A stretch of 64,000 bases of DNA from Trinickia violacea (lineage in GTDB: Bacteria > Pseudomonadota > Gammaproteobacteria > Burkholderiales > Burkholderiaceae). Position 1 is the stretch's first letter. The number at the start of each line of letters is the position of its first letter. A program made the position numbers and the translations under genes. Shown piece after piece: positions 9,005 through 17,639 of this stretch. The DNA lies in contig NZ_CP040077.1 of assembly GCF_005280735.1 (NCBI RefSeq), forward strand, positions 1,488,001 to 1,552,000. The letters are read 5' to 3'. The notes under the pieces are model-generated. The model saw nothing but the letters and a program-made list of their open reading frames with translations. It ran no database searches and was not told where the DNA came from.

Positions 9005-10135
9005 TCATTGTTTTGAGAGCGCGATATAGCGCGCTAGATGGTGATCCTCGTCGCCGAGCTGGTGATCGATCATCACGAGGCGCTTCGCGTAGTGGGCGAG
9101 CGGCAGCTCCCATGTCATGCCGATGCCGCCGTGCAGTTGCACGGCTTCGGTCGCGACGAGCGCGCCGACCCGGCCGATCGTGACCTTCGCCGCCGACAGC
9201 GCGCGTTCGCGCACGAGGCGCGGGCCGTCGAGCGCGGCGGCCGCGTTGATCACCGCCGAGCGCGCCTGCTCGATTTCGAGTGCGACGTCGGCCATGCGGT
9301 GCTGCAGCGCCTGGAAGCTGCCGATCGGCACGCCGAACTGCTTGCGCGTGCGCAGATACTCGAGCGTGTCGCGCTGCGCGACATCCATTGCGCCGAGCGC
9401 TTCCGCGCACAGCGCGAGCACGCCGAAGCCGAGTGCGGATTCTATCGTCGCAAAGGCTTCGCCTTCGGCGCCGAGCAAGGCATCCGCGCCGAGGCGCGTG
9501 TCCGTGAACGTGAGCTCGGCGGCGCGCCCGCCGTCGATCAGCGGATAGCCGCGCAAGGAGAGGCCCGGTGCGTTGCGCGGCACGATGAAGAGCGAGATGC
9601 CCGCTTCGTCGTCTACGTTACCGCTTGTGCGTGCCGACACGACGAAGAAGTCCGCGTGCTCGCCGTGCGGCACGACGGCCTTGGCGCCCGAGAGTACCCA
9701 GCCGTCGCCCGCGCGAGCGGCGCGCGTCACCACGCGCGACGGCTCGTAATGCGTGTCCGGCTCGCCATGTGCGAACGCCGCCACCGCGCTGCCGTCGATC
9801 AAGCCCGCGAGCCGCGCCTTCTGGTCATCGGTGCCCGCCGACGAGATCGCACGGCCGGCCATCAGCGCGCCGAGAAACGGCTCGACTACGAGCCCGCGTC
9901 CCAGGCTCTCGAAGACCACGGAAATGTCGAACGCGGCGCCGCCGAAGCCGCCGTCGGCTTCGCTAAAAAGCGCGCCGATCGTGCCCAGTTCCGCAAAACG
10001 ACGCCACATGTCGGGGCTATAGCCAGTATCCGAGTTGGCAACCTTGTCACGCGTCTCGAAGCCGTATTCGCCGGCGATGAAACGCTCGAGCGTATCCGCG
10101 AGCATGCGGCGGTCTTCGGTGTGCTGGAAGTTCAT
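9005..10135 (-). CDS. pimD: Acyl-CoA dehydrogenase, small-subunit type (pimeloyl-CoA dehydrogenase-like)
   Basis: A 376-residue FAD-dependent acyl-CoA dehydrogenase. N-terminal helices (EDRRMLADTLERFIAGEYGFETR), a middle beta domain and a C-terminal helical domain with TEAVQLHGGIGMTWELPLAHY are all present. The sequence style matches the small subunit of pimeloyl-CoA dehydrogenase (PimD of Rhodopseudomonas palustris). It would form a heteromer with the adjacent large subunit and introduce the 2,3 double bond of a dicarboxylyl-CoA. Thirteen bases separate it from the upstream large-subunit gene, and GAGGGA precedes its ATG. The gene symbol rests on operon context and similarity in kind; substrate chain length is not shown. 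Confidence 0.8.
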   Translation of the reverse strand: MNFQHTEDRRMLADTLERFIAGEYGFETRDKVANSDTGYSPDMWRRFAELGTIGALFSEADGGFGGAAFDISVVFESLGRGLVVEPFLGALMAGRAISSAGTDDQKARLAGLIDGSAVAAFAHGEPDTHYEPSRVVTRAARAGDGWVLSGAKAVVPHGEHADFFVVSARTSGNVDDEAGISLFIVPRNAPGLSLRGYPLIDGGRAAELTFTDTRLGADALLGAEGEAFATIESALGFGVLALCAEALGAMDVAQRDTLEYLRTRKQFGVPIGSFQALQHRMADVALEIEQARSAVINAAAALDGPRLVRERALSAAKVTIGRVGALVATEAVQLHGGIGMTWELPLAHYAKRLVMIDHQLGDEDHHLARYIALSKQ

Positions 10136-10148
10136 GACCGTTGTTCCC

Positions 10149-11357
10149 TCACAGTCCCAGGATCATCTTGGCGATGATGTTCTTCTGGATTTCGTTCGAG
10201 CCGCCGAAGATCGACAGCTTGAGGTTGTTGAAGTAGCTCGCCGCGGCGCTCGCGGCGTCGAGCGGACCGATCGGCTCGCCGGCATAGTCGGCGTCGAGGG
10301 CGTCTTCGATGAACGGCTGCGCGTACGGACCCATTGCGCGGCGCGTGAGCGAAGCGATCTCCTGGCGGATCTCGGTGCCGCGAATCTTGAGCATCGAGCT
10401 TTGCGCACCCGGTGCGCCGCCGCCCGCCGCCAGCGCGATCGTGCGCAGGTTGGTGGTCTTCATGTTCTCGAGATCGATCTGCACGCGTGCGAGACGCGCG
10501 GCGAAGAGCGGATCGTCCGCGAGCGGCTTGCCGTTCTTCGTCTGCGTGGCGGCGATGCGCTGCAGGCGTTCGAGCGCCGCAACCGAAAAGCCCACGCCCG
10601 CGATGTTCGTGCGCTCGTACGTGAGCAGATACTTCGCGTAGGTCCAGCCCTTGTTCTCTTCGCCGATCAGGTTTTCCGCGGGCACGCGCACGTCGGTGAA
10701 GAACACCTCGTTGACTTCGTGTTCGCCGTCGAGCGTGATGATCGGGCGCACTTCGACGCCCGGCGTGGTCATGTCGATCAGGAGGAAGCTGATGCCTTCC
10801 TGTTTGCGCACATCGGTCGCGGTGCGCACGAGGCAGAAGATCATGTTCGCGTAGTGGCCGAGCGTGGTCCATGTCTTCTGACCGTTGACCATGTAGTGCG
10901 CGCCTCGATCGTCCATGCCGCGCACGGCCGAGGTTCTGACCGACGCCAGATCCGAGCCCGCGCCCGGCTCCGAGTAGCCCTGGCACCACCAGTCCGAGCC
11001 GTCGAGAATGCGCGGCAGCCAATAGCGCTTCTGCGCCTCGCTACCGTATTTGATCAGCACGGGGGCAAGCATGTTGACGCCGAACGGCACGATACGCGGT
11101 GCGCCCGCGAGCGCGCATTCGTTGTCGAAGATGAATTTCTGCACCGCGCTCCAGCCCGGGCCGCCGTGCTCGGCTGGCCAGTGGCTCGCGAGCCAGCCGC
11201 GCTCGTTGAGGATCGCGTGCCATTGCGCCATGTCTTCGCGCGTCAGGCGCTTGCCGTTCTTGACTTTGCTCGAGATGCGCTCGGGCAGCTTGTCGCGCAG
11301 AAAACGCAGCACGTCGGCGCGAAACGCTTCTTCTTCGGGAGTGAAATTCAGATCCAT
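10149..11357 (-). CDS. pimC: Acyl-CoA dehydrogenase, large-subunit type (pimeloyl-CoA dehydrogenase-like)
   Basis: A 402-residue acyl-CoA dehydrogenase. Visible parts are MDLNFTPEEEAFRADVLRFL at the N-terminus, the FAD-binding segment WWCQGYSEPGAGSDLASVRT and the C-terminal FGGSNEIQKNIIAKMILGL. This resembles PimC, the large subunit that pairs with PimD. The gene lies 32 bases downstream of the hydratase/dehydrogenase fusion gene and immediately upstream of the small subunit, in the order known from pim clusters. It probably oxidises the CoA ester of pimelate or a related dicarboxylate. The ATG at 11357 is supported by conserved sequence starting at residue 1. Confidence 0.85.
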   Translation of the reverse strand: MDLNFTPEEEAFRADVLRFLRDKLPERISSKVKNGKRLTREDMAQWHAILNERGWLASHWPAEHGGPGWSAVQKFIFDNECALAGAPRIVPFGVNMLAPVLIKYGSEAQKRYWLPRILDGSDWWCQGYSEPGAGSDLASVRTSAVRGMDDRGAHYMVNGQKTWTTLGHYANMIFCLVRTATDVRKQEGISFLLIDMTTPGVEVRPIITLDGEHEVNEVFFTDVRVPAENLIGEENKGWTYAKYLLTYERTNIAGVGFSVAALERLQRIAATQTKNGKPLADDPLFAARLARVQIDLENMKTTNLRTIALAAGGGAPGAQSSMLKIRGTEIRQEIASLTRRAMGPYAQPFIEDALDADYAGEPIGPLDAASAAASYFNNLKLSIFGGSNEIQKNIIAKMILGL

Positions 11358-11389
11358 GGGGTGGCCTTTAGGGCTGACTCATTGCCGAC

Positions 11390-13534
11390 TCATTGTTGAT
11401 TGAGGCTCGCGAAATCCGCGCCGCGCTCGACGAGTTCAACGAGCAGCGGCGACGGCTTCCAGAACAACGCGTCTTCCTTTTCGAACGCGCGCAGGTCGGC
11501 GAGGATCGCGGCGAGTCCCACCGTGTCCGCGTATTTCATCGGGCCGCCGCGATAGCGTGGAAAACCGTAGCCGTAGAGCAGCGTCATGTCGACGTCGAGC
11601 GGCCTGAGCGCGATCCCCTCGCGCACGATGTTGGCGCCTTCGTTGATGATGATGGCCATCAGGCGGCGCACGATGTCTTCGTCGGTGAAGGTGCGCGGGG
11701 TGATGCCGGCGCGCTTGCGTTCGGCATCGATGATCGCTTCGACTTCGGGGTCGGGCGTACCGGTGCGCGCGCCTTCGGGGTACAGATAGAAGCCGCGTTG
11801 CGTCTTCTGTCCGAACCAGCCGCGCTCGCAGAGGCGGTCGGCGATCTCGACGTAGCGCGCCTTCGGATTGCGCGTGGGCGCGCGGCGTTTGCGCGCCGCC
11901 CAGCCGATGTCGCCGCCCGCGAGGTCGACCACTTGATACGGGCCCATCGGATAGCCGAACTGGCGTATCGCGCTGTCGATCTGATAGGGCGATGCGCCGT
12001 CTTCCATGAGGTAGTCGGCCGCCGTGCGGTAGACGGCCAGAATCCGGTTGCCGATGAAGCCGTCGCAGACGCCCGCGCGCACCGGCACCTTGCGCAGCTT
12101 CTTCGCGAGTTCGAACGCGGTGGCGACGACGTCCGCGCTGACCTTCGCGGGCACCACGATTTCGAGCAGCTTCATGATGTTGGCCGGCGAGAAAAAGTGC
12201 AGGCCGATCACGTCGGAAGCGCGCGAGGTGCTGGCGGCGATCTCGTCGATGTCGAGGTACGAGGTGTTGGTTGCGAGCACGGCGCCGGGCTTGCAGACGC
12301 GATCGAGTTCGGCGAATACGGCCTTCTTGACCGCCATGTCTTCGAACACCGCTTCGATCACGAGATCGGCGGAAGCGAGCGCGTCGTACGACGTGCTGCC
12401 GTCAAAGCGCGCCAGCACGGCGGCTTTCGCGTCGGCGCTCATGCGGCCCTTGGCGACGAGCCCGTCGTAGACGCGCTCGACATGTGCGCGGCCTCGCGCC
12501 AGCGCTTCGTCGTCGCGCTCGATCATCGTGACGGGCAGGCCCGAGTCGAGCACGGCGACCGCGATGCCCGCGCCCATCGTGCCGCCGCCGACCACGCCGA
12601 CGCGCGCGATTTCGCGCGGCGACGCGCTGCGCGTCTCAGGCGCCTTGGCCACTTCGCGCTCGGCGAAGAACGCATGGATCAAGCCCGCGCGCTGCGGACT
12701 GTCGAGGCATTGCAGGAATAGCTTCCGTTCGAGCGCGAGCCCTTGGTCGAACGGCAGGTCGAGCGCCGCTTCGGCGGCTTCGACGATCTTCAGCGGCGAG
12801 AAGAGGCCACGCGATTTGCGCTCGGTGTCTTTGCGCGCGGCATCGATGGCGGCCCGGCTCGCATCGCGATCGGCGAGTGCATTGGCCGCGCGGGTGGGGC
12901 GCACGCTCGCATGCGACGCGAGCAGTTCCTGCGTGTAGGCGAGCCCTTCGGCGAGGATGTCGTCACTCTGCGCGAGCCGATCGACGAGGCCGAGCTTCGC
13001 CGCTTCCGTGCCGCTTGCATGGCGGCCGGAGAGCATCAGATCGAGCGCGGCGGCGGCGCCGATCAGACGCGGCGCGCGCTGCGTGCCGCCCGCGCCGGGC
13101 ATGAGGCCGAGCTGCACTTCGGGCAGACCGAGCTTGGCGCTCGCGACGGCGAGCCGGTAGTGCGCGGCAAGTGCGATCTCGAGACCGCCGCCGAGCGCCG
13201 CGCCGTGGATCGCCGCGACGACCGGCTTCTTGCACGCCTCGATGCGGTTGCAGACATCCGGCAGCGCGGGCGGCAGCGGCGGCTTGCCGAACTCGCGGAT
13301 GTCGGCGCCCGCGATGAAGTTGCGCCCCGCGCCGACGATCAGCACGGCGGCGACGTTCGCATCGGCATCGGCGGCTTCGATCGCGGCGAGCAGGCCGCGC
13401 CGCACCTCGACGCCGAGTGCATTGACGGGCGGGTTGTCGATGCCGACGAGCAGGATCTTGCCGTGCATCGTGCGCGTGACGGCCGGGGCGGAAGTGTCGG
13501 GGCTCGAGTCGGGTCTGGCGTGTTTATCAGCCAT
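11390..13534 (-). CDS. pimF: Enoyl-CoA hydratase / 3-hydroxyacyl-CoA dehydrogenase fusion (PimF/FadJ-like)
   Basis: A 714-residue bifunctional beta-oxidation enzyme. Residues 20-200 form a crotonase domain (IDNPPVNALGVEVRRGL, NFIAGADIREFG, GLMPGAGGTQRAPRLIGAA). About residue 314 starts the NAD-binding domain (VGVVGGGTMGAGIAVAVLDS), followed by two 3-hydroxyacyl-CoA dehydrogenase C-terminal domains (GLHFFSPANIMKLLEIVVP, GFIGNRILAVYR). It hydrates enoyl-CoA and oxidises the 3-hydroxy product in the cytoplasm. The start at 13534 (MADKHARPD) has GGAGA at the right distance; an upstream ATG at 13579 lacks one. First gene of the operon, divergent from a LysR gene. No thiolase is present in the window, so the last step must be encoded elsewhere. 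Confidence 0.9.
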   Translation of the reverse strand: MADKHARPDSSPDTSAPAVTRTMHGKILLVGIDNPPVNALGVEVRRGLLAAIEAADADANVAAVLIVGAGRNFIAGADIREFGKPPLPPALPDVCNRIEACKKPVVAAIHGAALGGGLEIALAAHYRLAVASAKLGLPEVQLGLMPGAGGTQRAPRLIGAAAALDLMLSGRHASGTEAAKLGLVDRLAQSDDILAEGLAYTQELLASHASVRPTRAANALADRDASRAAIDAARKDTERKSRGLFSPLKIVEAAEAALDLPFDQGLALERKLFLQCLDSPQRAGLIHAFFAEREVAKAPETRSASPREIARVGVVGGGTMGAGIAVAVLDSGLPVTMIERDDEALARGRAHVERVYDGLVAKGRMSADAKAAVLARFDGSTSYDALASADLVIEAVFEDMAVKKAVFAELDRVCKPGAVLATNTSYLDIDEIAASTSRASDVIGLHFFSPANIMKLLEIVVPAKVSADVVATAFELAKKLRKVPVRAGVCDGFIGNRILAVYRTAADYLMEDGASPYQIDSAIRQFGYPMGPYQVVDLAGGDIGWAARKRRAPTRNPKARYVEIADRLCERGWFGQKTQRGFYLYPEGARTGTPDPEVEAIIDAERKRAGITPRTFTDEDIVRRLMAIIINEGANIVREGIALRPLDVDMTLLYGYGFPRYRGGPMKYADTVGLAAILADLRAFEKEDALFWKPSPLLVELVERGADFASLNQQ

Positions 13535-13574
13535 GGTGTTCGTCTCCGTATGGGGCATTTCGTATTCGGCATTT

Positions 13575-13603
13575 GGCATACCAAATTCTGCGTTTTGTAT
13601 GCC
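13575..13603. repeat. Inverted repeat in the divergent promoter region
   Basis: GGCATAC and GTATGCC, with AAA/TTT extending inward, form an imperfect hairpin in the leader of the catabolic operon. It could be a regulatory structure or the end of a decayed repeat; nothing further supports either. Confidence 0.35.
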
Positions 13604-13648
13604 GTGATGCCGGGAAGGATGAGGACGATTGTCGAGTGACTAGGCCAG

Positions 13649-13696
13649 ATTGACAATCCTGGTATCGATTGACAGACTGTCAAAATTCTTTTGACA
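13649..13696. promoter_or_regulatory. Likely LysR operator and divergent promoter
   Basis: TTGACAGACTGTCAA at 13669-13683 is a perfect 15-base palindrome with the spacing of LysR boxes. The same half site TTGACA occurs again at 13650 and at 13690, so three copies fall within 45 bases between the divergent fusion gene and the LysR gene. A LysR regulator beside its own target operon normally binds such a region. Confidence 0.55.
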
Positions 13697-13718
13697 CGCA
13701 TGCTGTGGATGGAATGCA

Positions 13719-14615
13719 ATGGACCTGAACTCACTGTCCTTGCTCGTCGAGATTCTCGAAGCCGGCAATCTCAGCGAGGCCGCGCGCCGCCTGAAGATGA
13801 CGCGCGCGAACGTCAGCTACCACTTGAATCAATTCGAGCGCTCGCTCGGCTTGCAGCTCGTGCGGCGCACGACGCGGCGCGTGGAGCCGACCGAGGCCGG
13901 CCTGCGGCTCTACGAGCACGGGCGCGCGATTCGCAACGAGCTGCTCGCCGCGCAGGAATCGGTCGCCACGCTCGGGTCGACCTTGCAGGGGCGGGTGCGG
14001 CTTTCCGTGCCGAGCGGTTACGGACAACTGGTGATGTCGGAGTGGCTCCTCGAGTTCAAGCGGCAGCATCCCGGGATCGTGCTCGACGTGATGTTCGAAA
14101 ATCGCGTCGAAGACTTGATGCGCGACGAAGTCGATATCGCGGTGCGCGTGATGTCCGAGCCGCCGCAGAATCTGGTCGCGCGGGACATGGGGGCGGTGCG
14201 GTACGTGGCGTGTGCATCGCGTGCGTATGCGGACGAGCACGGCATGCCGGTCGAACTCGATGACTTGCGCACGGCGCCGCTGATCACCGCAGCCGTGGTG
14301 GGACGGCAGTTGCGAGTGGCCGCTTACCTCGACGACGAGCGGCACGAGGTGCTGCTCGAGCCGACGCTGATCTCGGAGAACTTCCTGTTTCTGCGGCAGG
14401 CGGTGCTGGCGGGGATCGGCGTCGGGATCGTGCCGGACTATGTGGTGATGGACGACTTGCGGCGCGGCGAGGTGGTGACCGCCCTCGACGCGTGGCGGCT
14501 CAGTATCTACGGCACGCGGATGGTCATGCTCTATATGCCGAACCGGCACCACACGCGGGCCGCCGGCGCGTTTATCGAATTCATCCTGGAGCAGGCGCGG
14601 CGGGCGGGGCGGTGA
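13719..14615 (+). CDS. LysR-family transcriptional regulator of the acyl-CoA operon
   Basis: A 298-residue LysR regulator with an N-terminal winged HTH (MDLNSLSLLVEILEAGNLSE, AARRLKMTRANVSYHLNQFE) and a periplasmic-binding-protein-like effector domain. It is divergent from the pim-like operon and is therefore its probable activator or repressor, responding to a dicarboxylate or its CoA ester. No strong ribosome-binding site is seen, but homology begins at residue 1. Confidence 0.9.
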   Translation: MDLNSLSLLVEILEAGNLSEAARRLKMTRANVSYHLNQFERSLGLQLVRRTTRRVEPTEAGLRLYEHGRAIRNELLAAQESVATLGSTLQGRVRLSVPSGYGQLVMSEWLLEFKRQHPGIVLDVMFENRVEDLMRDEVDIAVRVMSEPPQNLVARDMGAVRYVACASRAYADEHGMPVELDDLRTAPLITAAVVGRQLRVAAYLDDERHEVLLEPTLISENFLFLRQAVLAGIGVGIVPDYVVMDDLRRGEVVTALDAWRLSIYGTRMVMLYMPNRHHTRAAGAFIEFILEQARRAGR

Positions 14616-14639
14616 GCGCCCCGTCCGCGCGGGACGTCG

Positions 14640-16088
14640 TCAAGGCCCGAGCTTGACGACAGCCACGTTGTTGGGAAAGTTGACCGAGGTAAACGGGCTG
14701 CCCGCAATCGACGTCAACGCTCCGCTCGAAGGATCGATGCTGTATCCCTGCAGGGCCCCGGCTCCGCCCGAACCGAGTACCGAAACGTAGAGAAATTTTC
14801 CGTTCGGATCGACCGTAAGGTTCTCGGGGCTAATCCCCGGCGATACCGCGCTGCCCGCCGTGAGCTGGCCGGTCGTGCTGTTCACGCTATACGCCTGTAC
14901 CGAATTGCTTCCGGTGTTGGCGACGTACGCGAACCGGCCCGAGGGCGTCAGCGCGATGCCGTTCGGCCCAGACCCTGTCGCCGCCTGCCCAGCCGACGTC
15001 AGGGCGCCGGTCGACGCGTCGATCGAAAAGATGGAGACGGTATTGCTGGTCAAGTTCGTCGCGTAGAGAAACTTGCCGGCCGGATCGATGGCGAGGCTGA
15101 GCGCCTCACTCGTGGAAAACGGACTGCCTGCGACTGCGGTCAGCGCGCCGGTTGTGGAATCGAGCGCGAACGCCGAAAGATTGTTGGTGGCGGAGCTGCC
15201 CGTGTAGACAAAGCTGCCCGTCGGAGAGACCGCTAGAGAAACCGGAGACGCTCCTGTCGACCCGGTGCCTGCCGCGCTCGACGAGAGTCCGCCTGACGCG
15301 TTAATGCCGAAGGTCGACAGCGTGCCGTTATTGACCGATACGCTCAACAGAAACTTGCCGAGCGGGTCCATGGCGAGCGCAGGCTGCGACTGGACGGTCG
15401 TGAACGGGCTGCCTGCGATGGCCGTCCGCGCGCCGGTCGAGCGATTGATGCTGAAGGCTCGCAACGTGCTGTCGTTGGCGTCGCCGACATAGAGGGTGTT
15501 GCCGCTCGGCGAGAAGACCATGCCGCCCAGCGCGATTCCGATGGCGTACGGGCTGCCTGGAACCTGCGTCAGAGCGCCGGTCGCGGGATCGACGCGATAC
15601 AGGTACAACGCCGCGCTACTGCCCGTGGTGTCGAATGCCACGAATTCAGCCGGTACGCAGCTCACCGCGATGGACGTCACATTCGCCGTGGCGACGCCCG
15701 CGCCGTTCGTCACCGTGCAGGTTTCGCCGGCCGGCTGGCTGCCGACGCTGGCCGAATACGAACCGTCGGTCGCGAGCGCCGTCGGGAACGCGAATGCGCC
15801 GTTGGCGGAAACCGTCACCGAGTCGCCGCCGTTGTTTTGCAGCGTGACCGATACGCCTGAAGCCATGCTGGACACGGTGCCGCCGACCGCAAATGTCGTG
15901 GGCGTAGATGGCGAGGTCGGTGAAGAGGTGGGCGTAGAGGTGGGCGAAGACGTGGACGCAGTCACAGTAGCCACATTGTGTCCACCGCATCCGGAGAGTG
16001 CGAGTGCCAATCCCGTTGCCAGACACACGCCCAAGCGATTCGCTTGAGCGCCCCCGTATTGAATGATCCCTCGTGTTGGTCGTCGCAT
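14640..16088 (-). CDS. Beta-propeller lipoprotein, lactonase-like
   Basis: A 482-residue surface or periplasmic lipoprotein. The hydrophobic signal ends in LALALSGC, with Cys34 as the lipidation site, followed by a Ser/Thr/Pro-rich linker (about residues 40-66) and a small Ig-like segment with NGAFAFPTALATDGSYSASV. A propeller then repeats the pattern ...STGALT.VAGSPF... (for example TGARTAIAGSPF, TGALTAVAGSPF, SGALTSIAGSPF) about every 45-50 residues. Lactonase/YVTN repeat folds like this bind ligands or act as scaffolds; enzymatic activity cannot be inferred. It is convergent with the LysR gene, 24 bases away. Confidence 0.75.
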   Translation of the reverse strand: MRRPTRGIIQYGGAQANRLGVCLATGLALALSGCGGHNVATVTASTSSPTSTPTSSPTSPSTPTTFAVGGTVSSMASGVSVTLQNNGGDSVTVSANGAFAFPTALATDGSYSASVGSQPAGETCTVTNGAGVATANVTSIAVSCVPAEFVAFDTTGSSAALYLYRVDPATGALTQVPGSPYAIGIALGGMVFSPSGNTLYVGDANDSTLRAFSINRSTGARTAIAGSPFTTVQSQPALAMDPLGKFLLSVSVNNGTLSTFGINASGGLSSSAAGTGSTGASPVSLAVSPTGSFVYTGSSATNNLSAFALDSTTGALTAVAGSPFSTSEALSLAIDPAGKFLYATNLTSNTVSIFSIDASTGALTSAGQAATGSGPNGIALTPSGRFAYVANTGSNSVQAYSVNSTTGQLTAGSAVSPGISPENLTVDPNGKFLYVSVLGSGGAGALQGYSIDPSSGALTSIAGSPFTSVNFPNNVAVVKLGP

Positions 16089-16150
16089 GTGGTTTCTACG
16101 TTGTTATGGTTGGTGCGGCAATTTGCGCATTGTGCACAGCGAGGAGAGGC

Positions 16151-16597
16151 TCAAGGTCTCCCGACGCAACGCCAGCTCTTCGCTACCGGAGGAGAAAAGC
16201 GGTTGTCGTATTCGACCGAGCAACGGTCGATGTTCTTTTCCAGCGGCTTGGCGAGGATGACGCTCGTTCCGGAATATTCGCAGCCGACCCAATAGGCGGT
16301 TTCCGATTTAGGCAGTATCCAGGTAGCCGTCGTGCTTGCAGCGCGATTGCGTTTCTGCTGCGAGGGCGCCAATTGGGCCTTTTGGTCGGGCGTGCCGGAC
16401 CAGAAAGAAACGCCCGAAAACGGATATTCGTCTTTGGCATCGTAACGAGTCCAGCCTTCAGGCGCCTGGCCGTCGAGATTTTGCGCGACGGATATTTTGG
16501 CGGGGCAAACCGGATTTTCATCCGCCATTGCCGGAAAGCAAATGAATGCCGTTGCCGCCAGCATCGAGGGGAAAATAAATGCGCGCACGGGATTCAT
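16151..16597 (-). CDS. STY0301 family secreted protein
   Basis: A 148-residue exported protein: signal peptide through CFPAMA-DEN, then family features VCPAKISVAQNLDGQAPEGW, GVSFWSGTPDQKAQL, YWVGCEYSGTSVILAKPL and four cysteines spaced for two disulfides (CPAK, GCEY, RCSV, RCVG). The start at 16597 lies 2 bases after the stop of the upstream BPSL0067-type gene, so the two are translationally coupled. The pairing of a Cys-His amidase-like protein with a small periplasmic partner looks like an effector-immunity pair, which is inference; no type VI secretion gene lies nearby. The function of STY0301 proteins is not established. Confidence 0.75.
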   Translation of the reverse strand: MNPVRAFIFPSMLAATAFICFPAMADENPVCPAKISVAQNLDGQAPEGWTRYDAKDEYPFSGVSFWSGTPDQKAQLAPSQQKRNRAASTTATWILPKSETAYWVGCEYSGTSVILAKPLEKNIDRCSVEYDNRFSPPVAKSWRCVGRP

Positions 16598-16599
16598 GT

Positions 16600-16980
16600 T
16601 TATTTGATGACGGAAAATGCGTCGCCGTTGTTGCTCGGGGTAATGAAATGACCGTTCTTGTCTTTGCCGAGAAAGGGCAGGCGCCGCTTCTTGATCGTGC
16701 CGCTCGTCGACCACTGGTCGACGACGATGATTCCGCCCGTGTCCTGGCCGATGTACAAGGCGGCGTGATTGCCGGAGGCGTGGTTCTGGTAGCGGCCGTC
16801 GATGAAAGTCGCGATTGCTGTGCCTTTCTTGAGCAGCAGGTTGCCTTTAACGGATTCGCCTTCGTGCCATCACGACGAGGCAGGGGCTCCGGCGAATTCC
16901 TTGACGAGCGCGACGCATTGTTTATTGCCGACGGTCGGTAATTTTTCCAGAGATTCGGCATCTCCGTAGACATATGGCAT
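16600..16980 (-). pseudogene. BPSL0067 family (NlpC/CHAP-like) protein with an internal TGA
   Basis: Read on the complement from the ATG at 16980 (with GAGGAG upstream), the frame gives MPYVYGDAESLEKLPTVGNK, the presumed catalytic cysteine in NKQCVALVKEF and the histidine in ASGNHAALYIGQDTGG, ending FSVIK at 16600. This is the length (126 residues) and layout of BPSL0067 family proteins, predicted cysteine peptidases/amidases. Codon 37 (16870-16872) is TGA, directly before WHEGESVKGN, so the protein is cut between the cysteine and the histidine. One base change restores it. It is either a fresh pseudogene, a sequencing error or, less likely, a recoded stop. The partner gene 2 bases downstream is intact. 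Confidence 0.8.
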
Positions 16981-17639
16981 TTACTTCTCCTCGTTTTCCG
17001 GTTGATTTGCCGTTTTGATGCCCGGTTTGCGGCGAAGATTCGGATGCCAATTCTAGCCGAATGAATTGAAATTGGATTGGCGGTTTTTTTGTTTTTAGGT
17101 ATCCGTATTTGGCGGTTGATACCGGCATTCTTCGCCGCATCGCAAATGTTGGGCAAGCAAACAGTGCGTCGCTCGGCGGACGCATTTCGACCCGCTTCTG
17201 TCTTTCGATTTTCCCCAAAGCAGCCATTTCCGAACCCGCCACCGTGACCGAACATAGTGCCGGTTGCACTATGTTCGGCGTCGAAACTGTGGAAATAGCC
17301 GGCACCCGTGCAATCAGATGTATAAAGGCACGCGCCGGATTTCAACCGCGACAGTTGCAAAACCCGGTCGGACACGTCGGCAAATCTCCCCATCCAGTTG
17401 TATCACAACATCTTTCGATTTTCTTTCAGAATTGGCAGGATTTCGCCAAAAAAACATTCAAGATAACTTCGAAACTGCCGTTAAAGAGACTTGAATTGAT
17501 TTGGCCAGACTCGCATGAAATAAGCGCCCTGAGTTGCTGAATCTATGTGGCGTCAAGCTCTACACGCCATTGAACACAATGAGGGGCCGACGGTCCCGCC
17601 TTTCATCGAAGCACCCATCGTCATTAGCCAGGCTCAGTA
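16981..17639. other. Intergenic region without a recognisable gene
   Basis: About 660 bases, visibly richer in A and T than the flanks, with short open frames that match nothing I know. It contains the promoter side of the BPSL0067/STY0301 pair and one perfect long inverted repeat, listed separately. Confidence 0.5.
17248..17278. repeat. Perfect 13-bp inverted repeat
   Basis: CCGAACATAGTGC and its exact complement GCACTATGTTCGG are separated by CGGTT. No T tract follows on either side and no gene ends here, so a terminator is unlikely; a protein-binding site or transposon scar are alternatives. Confidence 0.6.
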
